This document shows positions 22,766-36,260 of a stretch of DNA of 64,000 nt, one piece after another. Position 1 is the stretch's first letter, and every line of letters starts with the position of its first letter. Location of the stretch: contig CAIIXF020000001.1 in the NCBI GenBank assembly GCA_903813345.2, positions 42,809,366-42,873,365 on the forward strand. The letters run 5' to 3'. The notes beneath the pieces were generated by a model, which saw nothing but the letters and a program-made list of their open reading frames with translations, was not told the origin of the DNA and made no database searches. Source of the stretch: Owenia fusiformis (Eukaryota > Annelida > Polychaeta > Sabellida > Oweniidae). Both the position numbers and the translations under genes were made by a program.

Positions 22766-23205
22766 GTACTATTATATTAACAAACCACATCCCCGTCCAA
22801 GTTAGAATTTATAGGTATTGTTAAATTGTATTCTCAGAATTAATGTTCAATTTCGAATACAATTGCAAAATTTGATCTTATCAGTTGTAATAACCCAATG
22901 CTTTCTGGTAACTGTTTCTTGAAGAATGTTGGATGATGGCTGGTTCATTTGATCTCCTGGAATGATTTATTGGGTTCATTTAAGTTGAGCTATAATATAT
23001 ATTTACATTATTAACATTTGTTTATTAATCTGTGACCTTTCTGTGGTGATTGGTGATCTCCTTTTCTTGCAGCCTATGTTTTAAACTATTAGTGTTACGT
23101 ATAATACCAGTGTCCAGGCATGGTTCCCTTCAGGGTATGGTTGAATGAGTTGATACCTCTTTAAATATATTAATCCCCATATATTCCATATACAGGATAT
23201 ATTTT
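22766..23205. other. No gene seen
   Basis: AT-rich spacer between the foldback element and the 162-bp array. Confidence 0.4.
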
Positions 23206-23254
23206 TATCGTACCTAACAAAAGGTACGATATTGTAGTCAGCTTGACAGGCGGC

Positions 23255-23273
23255 GGGCGGGTGGGTGGGCGGG
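23255..23273 (+). promoter_or_regulatory. G-quadruplex motif
   Basis: Five GGG tracts are separated by single bases (C, T, T, C). This is the ideal pattern for a stable parallel intramolecular quadruplex, standing out in AT-rich surroundings. It lies about 20 bp before the 162-bp array. Confidence 0.7.
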
Positions 23274-23292
23274 CGGCGTCTCACTTTTCAGC

Positions 23293-24620
23293 TTGTCTAC
23301 AGGTTTCCAGCCAAACCATTTGAGGGATTCATCTGAAATTTTCAGGGATGTTTCTACATATCAACGTCAAGAACTGATTAGTTTTTGGGCATTCTGGGTA
23401 AATCTTAAGGTGGCCATTTTGGATTTTCCGTCCTAAAATCTTCACTTTCAAGACTTGTCTACAGGTTTCCAGCCAAAGCATTTGAGGGATTCATCTGAAA
23501 TTTTCAGGGATGTTTCTACATATCAACGTCAAGAACTGATTAGTTTTTGGGCATTCTGGGTAAATCTTAAGGTGGCCATTTTGGATTTTCCGTCCTAAAA
23601 TCTTCACTTTCAAGACTTGTCTACAGGTTTCCAGCCAAAGCATTTGAGGGATTCATCTGAAATTTTCAGGGATGTTTCTACATATCAACGTCAAGAACTG
23701 ATTAGTTTTTGGGCATTCTGGGTAAATCTTAAGGTGGCCATTTTGGATTTTCCGTCCTAAAATCTTCACTTTCAAGACTTGTCTACAGGTTTCCAGCCAA
23801 ACCATTTGAGGGATTCATCTGAAATTTTCAGGGATGTTTCTACATATCAACGTCAAGAACTGATTAGTTTTTGGGCATTCTGGGTAAATCTTAAGGTGGC
23901 CATTTTGGATTTTCCGTCCTAAAATCTTCACTTTCAAGACTTGTCTACAGGTTTCCAGCCAAACCATTTGAGGGATTCATCTGAAATTTTCAGGGATGTT
24001 TCTACATATCAACGTCAAGAACTGATTAGTTTTTGGGCATTCTGGGTAAATCTTAAGGTGGCCATTTTGGATTTTCCGTCCTAAAATCTTCACTTTCAAG
24101 ACTTGTCTACAGGTTTCCAGCCAAAGCATTTGAGGGATTCATCTGAAATTTTCAGGGATGTTTCTACATATCAACGTCAAGAACTGATTAGTTTTTGGGC
24201 ATTCTGGGTAAATCTTAAGGTGGCCATTTTGGATTTTCCGTCCTAAAATCTTCACTTTCAAGACTTGTCTACAGGTTTCCAGCCAAACCATTTGAGGGAT
24301 TCATCTGAAATTTTCAGGGATGTTTCTACATATCAACGTCAAGAACTGATTAGTTTTTGGGCATTCTTGGTAAATCTTAAGGTGGCCATTTTGGATTTTC
24401 TGTCCTAAAATCTTCACTTTCAAGACTTGTCTACATGTTTCCAGCCAAACCATTTGAGGGATTCATCTGGAATTTTCAGGGATATTTCTACATATCAACG
24501 TCAAGAACTGATTAGTTTTTGGGCATTCTGGGTAAATCTTAAGGTGGCCATTTTGGATTTTCCGTCCTAAAATCTTCTCTTTCAAGACTTGTCTACAGGT
24601 TTCCAGCCAAACCATTCAAA
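23293..24620. repeat. Eight 162-bp tandem repeats plus a partial ninth
   Basis: TTGTCTAC recurs at 23293, 23455, 23617, 23779, 23941, 24103, 24265, 24427 and 24589 (TTGTCTACA), exactly 162 bp apart. Copies 1-6 are almost identical. Copies 7 and 8 have a few substitutions, and the ninth breaks off near 24620. The unit length is divisible by three, but I see no open frame through it. Confidence 0.95.
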
Positions 24621-24733
24621 TTTTTACATATGTTACACAGTGATAAGTTCTAGAGCTGATTAACTTTTCTGCGGCCATCTTGCTTTCTTGGTCAACAAGA
24701 CCTCAATGCTGTGTTTTAGGTACGATATTGTTC

Positions 24734-27700
24734 ATGTCTGTGCCTTGTTTTATTTACTCTTTTAGACATCATAGCATGACATATTACTATGGTACTATGT
24801 ATTCCTTGACTGAAATACCTTGATGGAATGATTCTGAGGTCCCTGCTTTCTATTAGTCCCTTATGGCACTTTTCAAGGTAGAAGTGGAGGATTTGAGGAG
24901 TAAGTTATCTTAACCTCTTCCTGGTTTAGGCTTGCTTTTATATTATCTCTGGGTGTTTGATGACCCTGTTGATTGTCATAGCAATTTGTTGTTTTGACTT
25001 AGGGCTAAGTTGTTTCTCTTGGTATCCTAGGTGCTGTTAAATATTAAACATACAAAAGATACATCTTCAATATAAGAAAAGATTCTTCAAGTGTTCATGG
25101 CAGATTTGAGTATTATGGAAACATCTAAATATATAGAATCCCTACCAAAACTTAATAATCATGTAAATGATGAACTTCATGCGAGGGCTTTTCCCATCTC
25201 AACAACATAATACATGTAATAGGTGTGGTTGAACTAAGAGCATACCACAGCCTTCAACAGCTCTCTGTAATGCTGCAAAAATAACCTTGTACTGTGGAAT
25301 CCTGCCAATATGAGCACAAGTACTCTCTGAGCTGCCTAGAAATTGTTTGTTAATATTCAACACAGTCTTCTCCTGGAATTTACTGATCGTTTCCATGTTT
25401 ACCAATTGTATCTAAATTAGGAATTTTATACAAAGCTTAAGGTAAGTCCTATTAGTTTATTTATGATGGCGTTGCTCACTAATCTGGAATGGTCAGATTT
25501 GTTTAAATTATTAGTGATTGGTAATTAGTGATCAGTTTTCTGGATTATCCAATATTATGCTTGCTATTGTGCTAAATTCAATCAAAGATCATATTATATA
25601 CAATGTAATCATTAGTGTTATTCCAGTTAGGTCAATATCTATTGATTTATTTTGTATGTAAGTTCATGGAGAGAGTCATCTTTTAGAAATACAACTAGTC
25701 CCTGGGCCTTTTTGTAGTTTACAATATTCTTAGTATGCACATCTTTTTCAGTGTTAACTTTTGTTTGTTCCATATATTTCATAATGTGTGGACAATGGTT
25801 TTTCAGATTTGTAATATTTTCTATCTAAGTTACAAAATAAGATTTGTACAGCTCAGAAAAGTCATAATAAAAAACTGCTCAATCTTTTTTTCAAAGTTAG
25901 TAAAATGCAGTTTTGTACCTAGCCTAGAACCATTTTCCTTGATCACTGATTCTGCTCTGAAAGTTGTAAGCATCAATCAAGTCATCTTGTTGATTGAGAT
26001 TAGGGAGATCAGGATGTCATCATCAGCAACACATTCCATGAGGATTGTGGAAGGTAATGAGAGTTGGCAGTCAGACAGTCTTCTACACATGGTTGATTAG
26101 ATTAGGGGTAAATACAGTGTTACCTGTTTTGTGTCCATATTGTGAACATATTACCAGTGAGTAGGCATTAACATAGTTCGAGTCTTGTATTGAGTCTCTG
26201 AATACTCCAATCAACAGTACTAACCAACCTTGTACGGATGAAAAGTATAAGGGGAGGGCACAAGGGCTTGAAGCAAGACTACATAGTTCCTAAGATGTAT
26301 ATTTTTTTGATTTCAGAAAAATCATGTAAAGATTGCTGCATCTTTTCCACTGATTTCAATGTTTTGAAGTATGTTTTTAATGAGAATCTTGAGGATATCC
26401 TAAAAAACACAGTTGGTTTGGACTTTGTTTTTGAAATGTAAGCCAGTCCCATATTGGGTTCATATATTTTTAGTGGTCCTCTTGTTTGTTATATACATCA
26501 GATGTAATTAACTGAATCTTGGCCTTTATGTAAAGCATTCAAAATGAGGCGGATCGTTTATATCAATACATCTACAGAGAGTACTCCATCTTCTTTCAAA
26601 TATTTGAACCCTCAAATCAGCAAAATGTCTCAACGAGCACTGATTAGTACATGCTGTCCAAGCTATATGCCATTTCAAGTCTTAAATGCGCAAATCATAT
26701 GAATGATTGTATATGGAGAAGGCTGCTGTCTTATGTTAACTGCACCAACATGGGGAATAGCAACTATTTTGATAGCCCCATAGATCATGTCTACCTTATC
26801 TATATAACCAGCAAGCTTGGTACTATCACTAAAACACAACCTTGAAATCTGATGTATTGATATCCAGGGAGCAGAATTTGAAATGGAGAAATACAAATTC
26901 TTTAGTGATATTAAGGATGGAGCGTTATCCTAGTTTATAACTGTTCTTTGAAATTAAATAATTTTGAAATGATAAATCATTTTTATATCCCAATAGAATT
27001 TGTCTGTCTAGACCTTAAGGTAATGACTTGTAAAAGGAGAAAACTAAGTTATTACTTCTCAATCATTAATATACTGCTGTATTGTATCCTTTATTACCAT
27101 TATAATGTCATATTTTTAGTTGAACATTTCCAAAGATTCTATCATAAGAAGTAGAAGACATGTGATATTTTCTATGAACTTGAATTATGTTCTTGTATGT
27201 ACTGTATATGTTTTTTCCTGCCCCATGTCTAGGCTGATACTAACATACATTGCCATTAATCTTATAAGAGACCATGTTGCCCCAAAATGTAATATGTAGA
27301 TTCAGATTGGTGGATTGATCTCATCTACAAACCAAACTCATAAAAATGTATTTCATCTGGCCTCAATAGACCTGAATCTGGGAATGGCATCTCACTTGTC
27401 TCCTCATCAACATACTGGTTTCTAAGCATTCTAAAATGTTTCTATCTTGTTTAACAGTTGAAGCTGCTTTGATTGCATTCTTAATACGGATTTGAGGATG
27501 TACTTGCCAGAAAGCAAAGGATTAGATGAACTCTCTATAGAGATATACGTTGGTCAGTTCAATAGATAGATGCAGTTACTTTCAATAAGCTGCAGATGTA
27601 ATATTCTGTAAGCATTACTGCACTTTAGCAATGTCAGAATTATTGACCTATTTATATCTAACCTTAGAATCCCTTCATCGTGATATTAATGCAAAACAGA

Positions 27701-28153
27701 AAGAAGTGATGAATATCAGAATGTAATTCCTAATATGGTTTGTCCTGATATTAAACAATGGTTATTCCCCTTTTCGAGAGTGTCATCCCTATGGTATGTT
27801 TCTTATATTGAAAAATGGTTATTACCCTTGTAATCCCTAATATGGTAAGTTTCTTATATTGAACAATTGTTATGACCCTATGTGAAAAAATTAATTAGTA
27901 AAACCTTCAAAAGGTGTTCTACTTGGGGGTGCTTTACTTCTAAGGGTAATTTTTACATGCAGTAAATAGTAACTGGACATTGAAGTGTTTCTATTATGGA
28001 AGTATTCTACTTATGAGGTGTTTTACATTTAGAGGTTTGCAGGTTTACTGTGTTTGCATCTGTTGATGAACCTTTCTGGATGGTATGTGCCAGCAGAAAG
28101 GAATGTAGCAACTAGCAATGGGGATGAAATATGGTGTGTGTAGAATCATATAC
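24734..28153. other. No gene supported
   Basis: AT-rich. Frames up to 121 codons (25735-26100) look random and have no splice or family support. About 27725-27880 has three copies of a TTCTTATATTGAA..TGGTTATT-type repeat. About 27895-28055 resembles degraded pogo-type ends (TAGTAAAACCTTC, GCAGGTTTACTG). Confidence 0.35.
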
Positions 28154-28344
28154 CATGGGCGTAGCGCTATTTTTCTAAGTAGTACGCCACCACCACGGGA
28201 ACAAGAGTTGAGAGAATCAAAAAACGAGAATTTAGGGGGGTCTTTATGAAAAAATTTTGAAATTTGGTTGTATTTGGAGCGAATTTGCAACCATCTGGTA
28301 CGCCTGTGTGTACCCAGCGTACCGGGCGCTACGCCCATGTATAC
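28149..28344. mobile_element. 186-bp MITE with 14-bp TIRs and TATAC duplication
   Basis: CATGGGCGTAGCGC at 28154-28167 is the exact complement of 28326-28339. TATAC flanks both sides (28149-28153 and 28340-28344), fitting a 5-bp target-site duplication. There is no coding frame. It is notably more CpG-rich than its surroundings. Confidence 0.75.
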
Positions 28345-28824
28345 ATGTATTAAATAGCCTGACTTAGAGGCTTTTTAGGAAACAAAACGAAACTGTAAAT
28401 TAAATGGCTATGTATCACATGACCTAAGTAGACAATATCAGGCAAGGGATCTCAGGATAACATGTGATTCAACCTCTCATATATCCATTTATATGCAGAT
28501 ATATCTTGCTTATTCCAAGATTCCTCGTCCAGTAAAACTATTTGTGTAACTTCAAGCAGGTATTCCTATTATCGCCACTGCACAATGTATTAACCATAGT
28601 GGTAACCATCCTCCGAACACAGGCCTCCAGAACTCGTACCTCCTTCTTCAAGAAAGAAGGAACTTTGAGGATGAGTGGTAACATGGCAAGGTAACTGCCC
28701 TTGATTGGAACCATATTCTCACTGAATGAAAGCCAATTCTCAATCAAGCAGGTGATCAATTAGACTTGTTGAGATAACGGCTGTAATTACAAAATCACCT
28801 TGTTTTGGGTGGGGGGGGGGTAGA

Positions 28825-28907
28825 CCATTCTGATTTATCAGAGTCCCTCTTTACCTAACGCTTTTGAGAGATTTCCAAAAGGATAGTAAAGGCTGTGGAT
28901 CCCACAA
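28825..28907 (+). repeat. Dispersed ~80-bp repeat, copy 1
   Basis: This copy shares CATTCTGA..TTATCAGAGTC.CTCTTTA..TAA, then GGATAGTAAAGGCTGTGGATCCCACAAT, with 34801-34875. It shares the first half and AGTAAAGGCTGTGGA with 58982-59046. All three are in the same orientation. Confidence 0.65.
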
Positions 28908-31900
28908 TGGGGGCAGACCAACATCACAGAATCATTCAGTTTGTCTTTCACTTTAGTCGATCCACACCGTTAGGACTTGAATCTGGACCATTTAATAATG
29001 TGCCAAATACTTCTCCTTGCTTCTTCAGCTTTTGACATAACATTTTCTAAACAGAAGGGATGGCACATTTTTCATCATCATAATATTCCTAATGTTGGGA
29101 TCAAAACGTCATCCATTTTTCATTTTTCCAAATACAGATGGAGGAATAGAGTGGAAGATGCTTATAAATTCTTTCATGGAGCCCTGGATTTGGAGGACGA
29201 CTTGATTCAGACATTTTAGCATGATTAGTAATATCAAACCCAAGATAGATTGGATTCCCATTACAGTACAAGACTTTGTATTCACTACCTTCCTGTATTT
29301 TCTCACATATCATTGTATTGTAGCTTCTCACAATGTAATTTCATTAGTTTGCCATTAACTACTTATTTGATGGTTAAAATGTGCCTTTAGTAGCACATTT
29401 TGCTTGAAAAATATTGTTAACCTTTTTAGCATAACCTTGCTGATCAATGTTGGATAGTCAAGGAAAATGTTGGATTTGGATAGTCAAGGAAAATGTTGGA
29501 TAGTCAAGGCAAATGTTGACTTATTGTTTCTTGAGTTTCTGTTTCTATAGTATAGACTTTTGTGGATGGTGTTCGGCATTTGGCATCTGGCGGTCAGCAA
29601 TCAGAGTTTTGCATCTGTAGGAAATGGCAGGGGGTGATATGTTGCATGTTAATGCCTTGTTAGACTTGTAAAAGCAGTAAATAGAAGACAAAATATGAGA
29701 CAAACAGAATTAGTGCTAAAAACATCTATTAATTCACTTCCACTTTCATTTATGCATTTTGATCACATTTGTGCCTCTTACTTAAGAAATCACATCATAT
29801 TAATGATACCTTCTTTCTCAGATAAGCTATGAATTATGTAACTAGGCATGGCAATGAAACTAGGGTGTATATCATACACAATTCTGCTTAGAACTGTCTG
29901 GGAAAGAGGGTTGTTAATCTTTAGTTGAACCTTAGGGCCATAGATCACTCTATTATTACCTTATTGCAGTAAGAAACTCGGTTAATGTTTTTTATTATGA
30001 TCTTCAGAGCAAATAAGGGAAGAATTTGTACAGCATTAGACTCTTTTTTGAGACATTGACATCTCATGATACATGAAATGTAACAAGTAGTTGTAGCAGG
30101 ATTTAATAACTGTAGCTTCTGTAGAATACCTGGGACTCAAGTCCCCCTTAATATCATCTGGAAAATAGTAGATATTCCTTTTTTTAAGAAATTTGCTTTT
30201 GAGAATTATGAGAGTATTATTAGCATTGTTTATTCAAAATTGGTATAATTGGCATTTAAATATCAGTATTTTGGGGGAAAGTTAGCATTTTTTTAAATCA
30301 GTTTGTTTTGTTGACAAAAATTTGAGCACCATCCTGTGCTGGAAGCTGGTAATATTATGCGTTTTCTCTTTTGGGAAAAACTTCTATCTACAAACAAATC
30401 AAACCCTGCAAGTCTGAAGAAAATCAAGGTGGTCCATGAATGGAAATATAAACATACATCAACCAGTTTTTGAAATACAGATATGATACCATATGATTTT
30501 GTATGTCAGTTGTTTTATTGCATTGGCAGAATTACCTAATGAAAACTGACATTTAGAGAAATGAATGTCATGACCAGAAAATTACATAAAAAGTTAATAT
30601 GAACGTAGAGTCTAAATTCTTGTTTTATTTTATGTTGCAACTAAATGTTTTTACTCTGAAGAGAAATTTAGCAAATCGGAGCATCAGCAAAACTGTTAAT
30701 TGCATCGCTTAGATCTTTAATTATCTGAATTAGCTTTTCCTATTTGATGTGTAAAGTAATTTGTCACGTTTAAGGTGACATAGTAATTTGATGTTTTAGT
30801 GGTACAAATTGAATGTTTGATTGTAATTAGACTTAATATAGAATGGTTAGATGCTGAAATCCACATGAACTGAAATCAATATACATATGTGTTTGTAATA
30901 TCAATATGTGATATACAAACGGCATTGCAATTGCGAAGGATGTTGGTAAGATTATTTTGAACTATTACTAGCTTAATATTGTAATTCTAAAAATTAGATT
31001 TGAACAAATAGATTGTATTATTGATTCCGAAATAACTGTCTATGGTATTTTAACGTACAGGGGCATTGTGACTTAACAGAATTGAAAACTCAGATGATAA
31101 TCAAGAAGACAGAACAGAGCGACTAATCCATGAAATATTTATTGTCTAGAGAAAATTCATTTGACCTTGAATGACCTTGAGTAAGATAGAATTAATACCT
31201 GAGCTTGAAATTGCATTTTTAAAGGTAAAGTTCACCTTCCTACCAGGCAAAAAAGGTGATTAATTGCTTGCCACCTGGAGAAGGCACCAACAGCCTTCAA
31301 AACATACATCCCTCTGGTTAAATAACAAGAAGATTATGTTTAAATGTGTTATATATTGTAGAATATGTGGAGAATAATATTAGATAGATCGAGCATCTTG
31401 GCTTAAATATACAAAAGTAAGATATTGCATTCTCTAAATTTTTTCGCAGTACTGTCATGGTACATTAGTTCAATGAGAATTACTTTTATACATTGGTTAA
31501 TTACAAATATGCCCTAGACGAAAATAACCATAAATATTAATTTTTCTTTTCGATTTTGTAGCACACAGTGATATGAACTTGACTTTTCGTTTTCTTCATT
31601 GTATATATGTAATTCTGGGTTGAACAATTTGTTTGGTCTAGAAGGGGCACGATTCATTGATCGTGATGAATCTCTTTTGAACATGTCCCTTTGAAATTTA
31701 TTCTCGTCTCGTTTGACATTGATATAGATGGATTCATAAATCCAAAGATAAAGTTTGTTCTAAACGATACATTTGTACACATTTCCACTAATTTAATGCT
31801 TAGAATAACGTACTAGAATGTTTTTTATCTCATTTGAATAGACTAATAATGGCCCTTTGTTTTGTTATAAAGGTCTATTGATTCCACTAGAAGATCTTCA

Positions 31901-34800
31901 CTTTTTAATGACAAATGACTGTATAAACAAGTAGATTCAACTCAATTCAATTGATATGAATATGATATGTCTAACTGTATAGAAAATGTAATATTGTCAA
32001 TGTTGTTTCGCAAACTCTCGTCATGTTTTCAAAATTCAGGATTCGGTGTCAAACTGACATGGTACTGTGAGGCAACATCCATGTTTAAATGTCTATGTTT
32101 AAGTACGTGAGTTTCATCTACAAGTGATTTCCTCTGTTCAAAGTCTATAGTGGTATGGTGAAATCTGTGCATTTTAGTAACATGGATGAAAATGCGAACC
32201 CCCTCAGGTAAGAGGCTTTGTGTTTATATATAGCTCGTAACTAGTAGATAGGAACTTGTATGATGATTCTGCAAAACCTTCTTATTAAACTTAACACGCT
32301 CATCGGCTAGAAAACATAGATTGGAAACGACATGATGCAATTTGTGGTAGCACATTTGCTATGGTAAATCACAAGTCAAAATCCATTTTTACCATTAAGA
32401 ATTGCTCGCCTTTGATAATTCACTCGTGTTCTATAGTGTCTGTATTATCAGTTATGATCATACATGTTGTTGTTAGATTAACAGAAATGGTTGGCTTGAC
32501 ATCTTTTGCTGATATGATATTTATTTTACTGTCTATGTTATAACAATTCAATTATTTTTGAACATGATAATATACAAAGGAAGATAAATCGTTCCATTTG
32601 CATTTCTGTGTTACCAGTGTAGCCACAAATCGATTAGTACCATTGATATGGTCGGGTCATGGTGACTGTGAAGTAGCATGACTGGCAATGATTACCAGGA
32701 TATGATGTACATGCAAGGGGTTGTGAGCACTAGGGGTGTCTCATAAGTTTCGTACTAAATTCTACACATGTTATACTCTACTTGCAACTAACAGCCACAG
32801 CTATTACTATCCTTGTCTATAATATAGATTTCAGAATTCAAGTTTAAAAAATGGTTTGATTTTCACATTTTTGAAGTTCACTAATTCCCCACCTACTGAC
32901 TAAATGTATCGATTCGGCGGGAAATATAAAAGATGTTGCCTTACTAAACTAGTTTTAGGTAATTTTAACTCTGAAGGTTATGCTAACCTACATGTAGGCA
33001 GAATACCTGGCATGTCAGAAGCCACATGCCTCAGGTACGCACTTCATCCAAACTGCCCTTCAGTTATTATTCCAGCTTATGGCTAACTAACAAATTTGAA
33101 CCTGAAAAAATATTATCTTTTTATAAATTTATTTATGAACTAAACCTCCTCTTCCTTGTGTTTACTAAAGCTCGTCTATGTGACATATCAGCTTTATCAG
33201 GGGGAGTATATTGAGGCTAGGCTTTAAGGATAATCAAAAACGAAGTATATGTGCTATAAGATCAGTGCTATAAAATTACTTCAAATCCAGAATAAACATA
33301 AATTGGAAATTCTCTTAATAAATAGTCTGCTAGGAGTGTGGTCACAGATGGTCTGAATTGTGCCAGTTGCTGATGGGATTTATATTTGATGAAATATTTT
33401 TTTCTTGGATATGGCATTGCTGAGTGAAGTATTCATGAGATGTTTATGTTCATTGATGTATATTCAAAATTAAAGAGAGTGGCATACAAGGGAGGTGTTC
33501 TTTAGAGAAATGTGTTTACAATATAAAGGTGTTCAATTTGTTTATTATGTCAGTGATACTATATAGAATTTTCTCTCCGGGGAAATATTTATTAGAGAAA
33601 GTATGTTCTTTTTATATACAAAGATGTATCTATGTAGCAATAGATGTAAATCTAATTCCTGAATAGTGGAGTGTTTGACATTGTTTCTTTAGCTTGGGAT
33701 ATTGGGAGGTTTTAATCCTTATGGCTTCAAGTGCGTGCATAGATTTTCTTTATCTTGCATTTTTTTAAACATTTGAACTTTCTCCCTTTGGCAATCATGA
33801 TGTCATATTATTTACAATGAGGTGTTTATTAAAAGGTGTTTGCTGTTGTAGGTTTGTCACCACAGACAGAGGTGTTCATTGAGACAGGTTTTCCTGTACT
33901 CCAAATGTTAACTTTTGTTTACATGACAGGTAATGTCAAATTGCTCTACTTTATCTGAACCAGAGCAGCTACAGCCATTGATGCAAAAGTCTAAGAATAA
34001 TTAGAAACATGTGTAACACTTATCCTTCAACATTTCAGTGAATCCAAGCATCCATATATGTTATGCAAAAATAACTTTTGGCAATCATGTAAAATTAAAT
34101 ATTGTTATTTAGTTTTTTGTAAAAAATATTTAACAATTTTGAAAGACTTTAATTTTGAATGGGGCTTGAATATAAATTATTGTTTAGAGGTCAGGAAAAT
34201 GATTTTCAGTTGATAAATATGTGTATTAGATTTCGTGTGATAGTTATGTTTACTGTACCTGTTAAAAGAATGACTTCATACTTTTGGGAGTACAAGGAGA
34301 ACACTGACACAGCCAGTGCCCACTCATTTATTTTTTATTTTTTGTTTATTTTTTTTATTTATTATAATCAATGTAACATATTTACAGGTTTTAGTGGCTA
34401 TGACCCCCAAGAGGTAGTATTAGGTGCCAGAAACACCCTATGTTATAATGATGATTCTTTGAATAAACATGCATTTGTTATAAAAACATTTGGGACAAGA
34501 CACCATTGCTAACATGGTTTGTTCGCAATGTCTGTGTACTCAATATTGATTTATCCATAGATTCATTATCCATTAATGCAAATCAAAGTTCTATATATAA
34601 TCAGAAATTAGATATGATAACAAACATCTAGAACATAAAAGCTCATTCTGAAGCACTGGCGTTTAAGTGGAAAGTCTCATCACATCATGTACTGCTGAAG
34701 GTCTTAAAGGCCTATAGTAAAGTGGTGATGCTGACATGGGAGTTATTACATAGAATCTGGATGTGTTCTCCGCGTACAGACTGAACATATCCAATTTTTC

Positions 34801-34875
34801 ATTCTGAATTATCAGAGTCTCTCTTTATCTAAAGCTCTGTTCAGAGGGATAGTAGTGACTGTGGATCCCACAATA
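34801..34875 (+). repeat. Dispersed ~80-bp repeat, copy 2
   Basis: ATTCTGAATTATCAGAGTC, CTCTTTATCTAA, then GGATAGTAGTGACTGTGGA and TCCCACAATAG. See the copies at 28825 and 58982. Confidence 0.65.
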
Positions 34876-35399
34876 GAACATATCTTGTCTATAAACATTG
34901 ATTATTTGTTAATCAGCAGGATATAATTGTAATTCATCAGACATGTAAGGAATGAAAGAACAAAGGCACCTTAACGTTGACCTTTTTGTATATTACTTTT
35001 GTATATCAAATTCAATATGTTCAGTTAGGTTTCATTGATCTTTTGCATTTGTTTTTTTAAGTACCATTATAATTGCACAGTGATTGTAAACATAGAATCA
35101 AAGTCGATTGGCCTAAAGATGGTAAAATATTTCTTTCTCCCATCAATTCAATTCAGTTATCATGTTTATCAACAATATTTCACTGACCATTGAATTTTGT
35201 TATATTGTGATTGTTTCCGAATAGTCTTTAACCAAAGAATATCCAGCATCCATTAGACTCTATTGTTAAAATTCCTCAAACAGATAATACATGAAATAAG
35301 GCATTTTCCTGGCACTTATATGTGACATATTGAAGCTGACATTTAAAAAATCACATTCAGAAAGAAATGCCCCAAGAGAAATACATAAATAAGTTTATT

Positions 35400-35800
35400 T
35401 TACATCATCATTTACAAATCGTACATTTGCATTCACAGGTTGTATTCTGTCTGGAGGGATGTTTCTTAGTATATCAGTCTTGATCAGTCTGGAATGATGG
35501 GTAACTTCCGAAGCAGCCATTTTGGATTTTTTTCGCATCCTGGCAGTCATATGTCATAGGTCGTTTTAATTGCACTTACTCATAGTGCTATGTTGTCTTC
35601 ATCTTGTATTGATGGGTGTCTGTGCACTTGTATTGGAGGGCCCACATAAATCTCATCAAAATTCTAGGAAAACAGCTTACCTGCTCAACTCGAAAATTTT
35701 ACAGATCCAAGAGCAGATTAGTGACAAGATCTAATTAGGTTTTGAGTATGCTAGGTAAAATACTTGGTGGCCATTTTGAATTTTTGTTTCCAAAATGTGT
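35400..35800. repeat. Diverged relatives of the 162-bp repeat
   Basis: Stretches such as GCTAGGTAAAATACTTGGTGG, CCATTTTGAATTTTT and GCAGCCATTTTGGATTTTTT parallel CTGGGTAAATCTTAAGGTGG and CCATTTTGGATTTTCCG of the 23.3-24.6 kb array, in the same order. Two degenerate units are visible. Confidence 0.5.
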
Positions 35801-36029
35801 GATATTTATCATTGAGTATCTCATTATATAGGTTGATCAGAGTTTCTGGCACCAGTTGCAACTACATCATACCCTTCCATATGCATGATGTGAGAGAATG
35901 TGGTGGTGAACAGGTATTAACCAAGTATCTCCTCCAACTGTGTAGCTAGCTAATTGAGGCAATGTTATGGGGTGTAATATGGTCACATTATACATTAGAG
36001 GTATTGACACTTTGAGTTTGAAATACATG

Positions 36030-36260
36030 AGGATTAATTGATATCTGAGAGATACCTGAACTATATGTAATTATGATACCTGAAATTTAAGACACATTTG
36101 TGATAATTGATACCTGAAGTATGACACATATTTGTGATAATTGATATCTGAAGTATGACACACATTTAAAAGAATTTTATGATAATTAACACTTCTAGTA
36201 TGAGCCCTTTTTGTGATGATTGATACCTGAGATATTAGACACTTTGTTAATATGTGACAT
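36030..36260. repeat. Degenerate ~40-bp tandem repeat
   Basis: The words TGATACCTGA, AGTATGACACA and TTTGTGATAATTGATA recur five to six times at about 40-bp spacing. The open frame through it on the minus strand is repetitive and not gene-like. Confidence 0.6.

Larger units (their letters stand above)
23206..24733. mobile_element. Element with 162-bp tandem array (pearl/Helentron-like layout)
   Basis: The left flank has a hairpin (TATCGTACCT..AGGTACGATA, about 23207-23232) and a G-rich motif. The array follows. The right flank repeats AGGTACGATATTGT (24718-24731), so GGTACGATATTGT brackets the array in direct orientation (also near 23223). Short terminal motifs around a core of about 160-bp repeats is the layout I recall for molluscan pearl elements and non-autonomous Helentrons. 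This assignment is inference, and no Rep/helicase frame is present. Confidence 0.5.
28345..35399. other. No gene supported
   Basis: AT-rich gap. Short local repeats include GTTGGATAGTCAAGG-type words at about 29440-29525. There is a G-run at 28811-28820 and decayed pogo-type words at 33490-33900. Two copies of a dispersed repeat of about 80 bp lie within it and are listed separately. The longest frames (34159-34512) are low-complexity. Confidence 0.35.

Noticed and set aside
23293-24620. CRISPR-like array
   Set aside because: The repeats are directly adjacent with no unique spacers and lie in eukaryotic DNA. It is a tandem array within a mobile element.
25735-26100. 121-codon plus-strand frame
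   Set aside because: Composition is random and rich in Phe/Ile/Val from AT-rich DNA, with no domain, splice support or plausible promoter.
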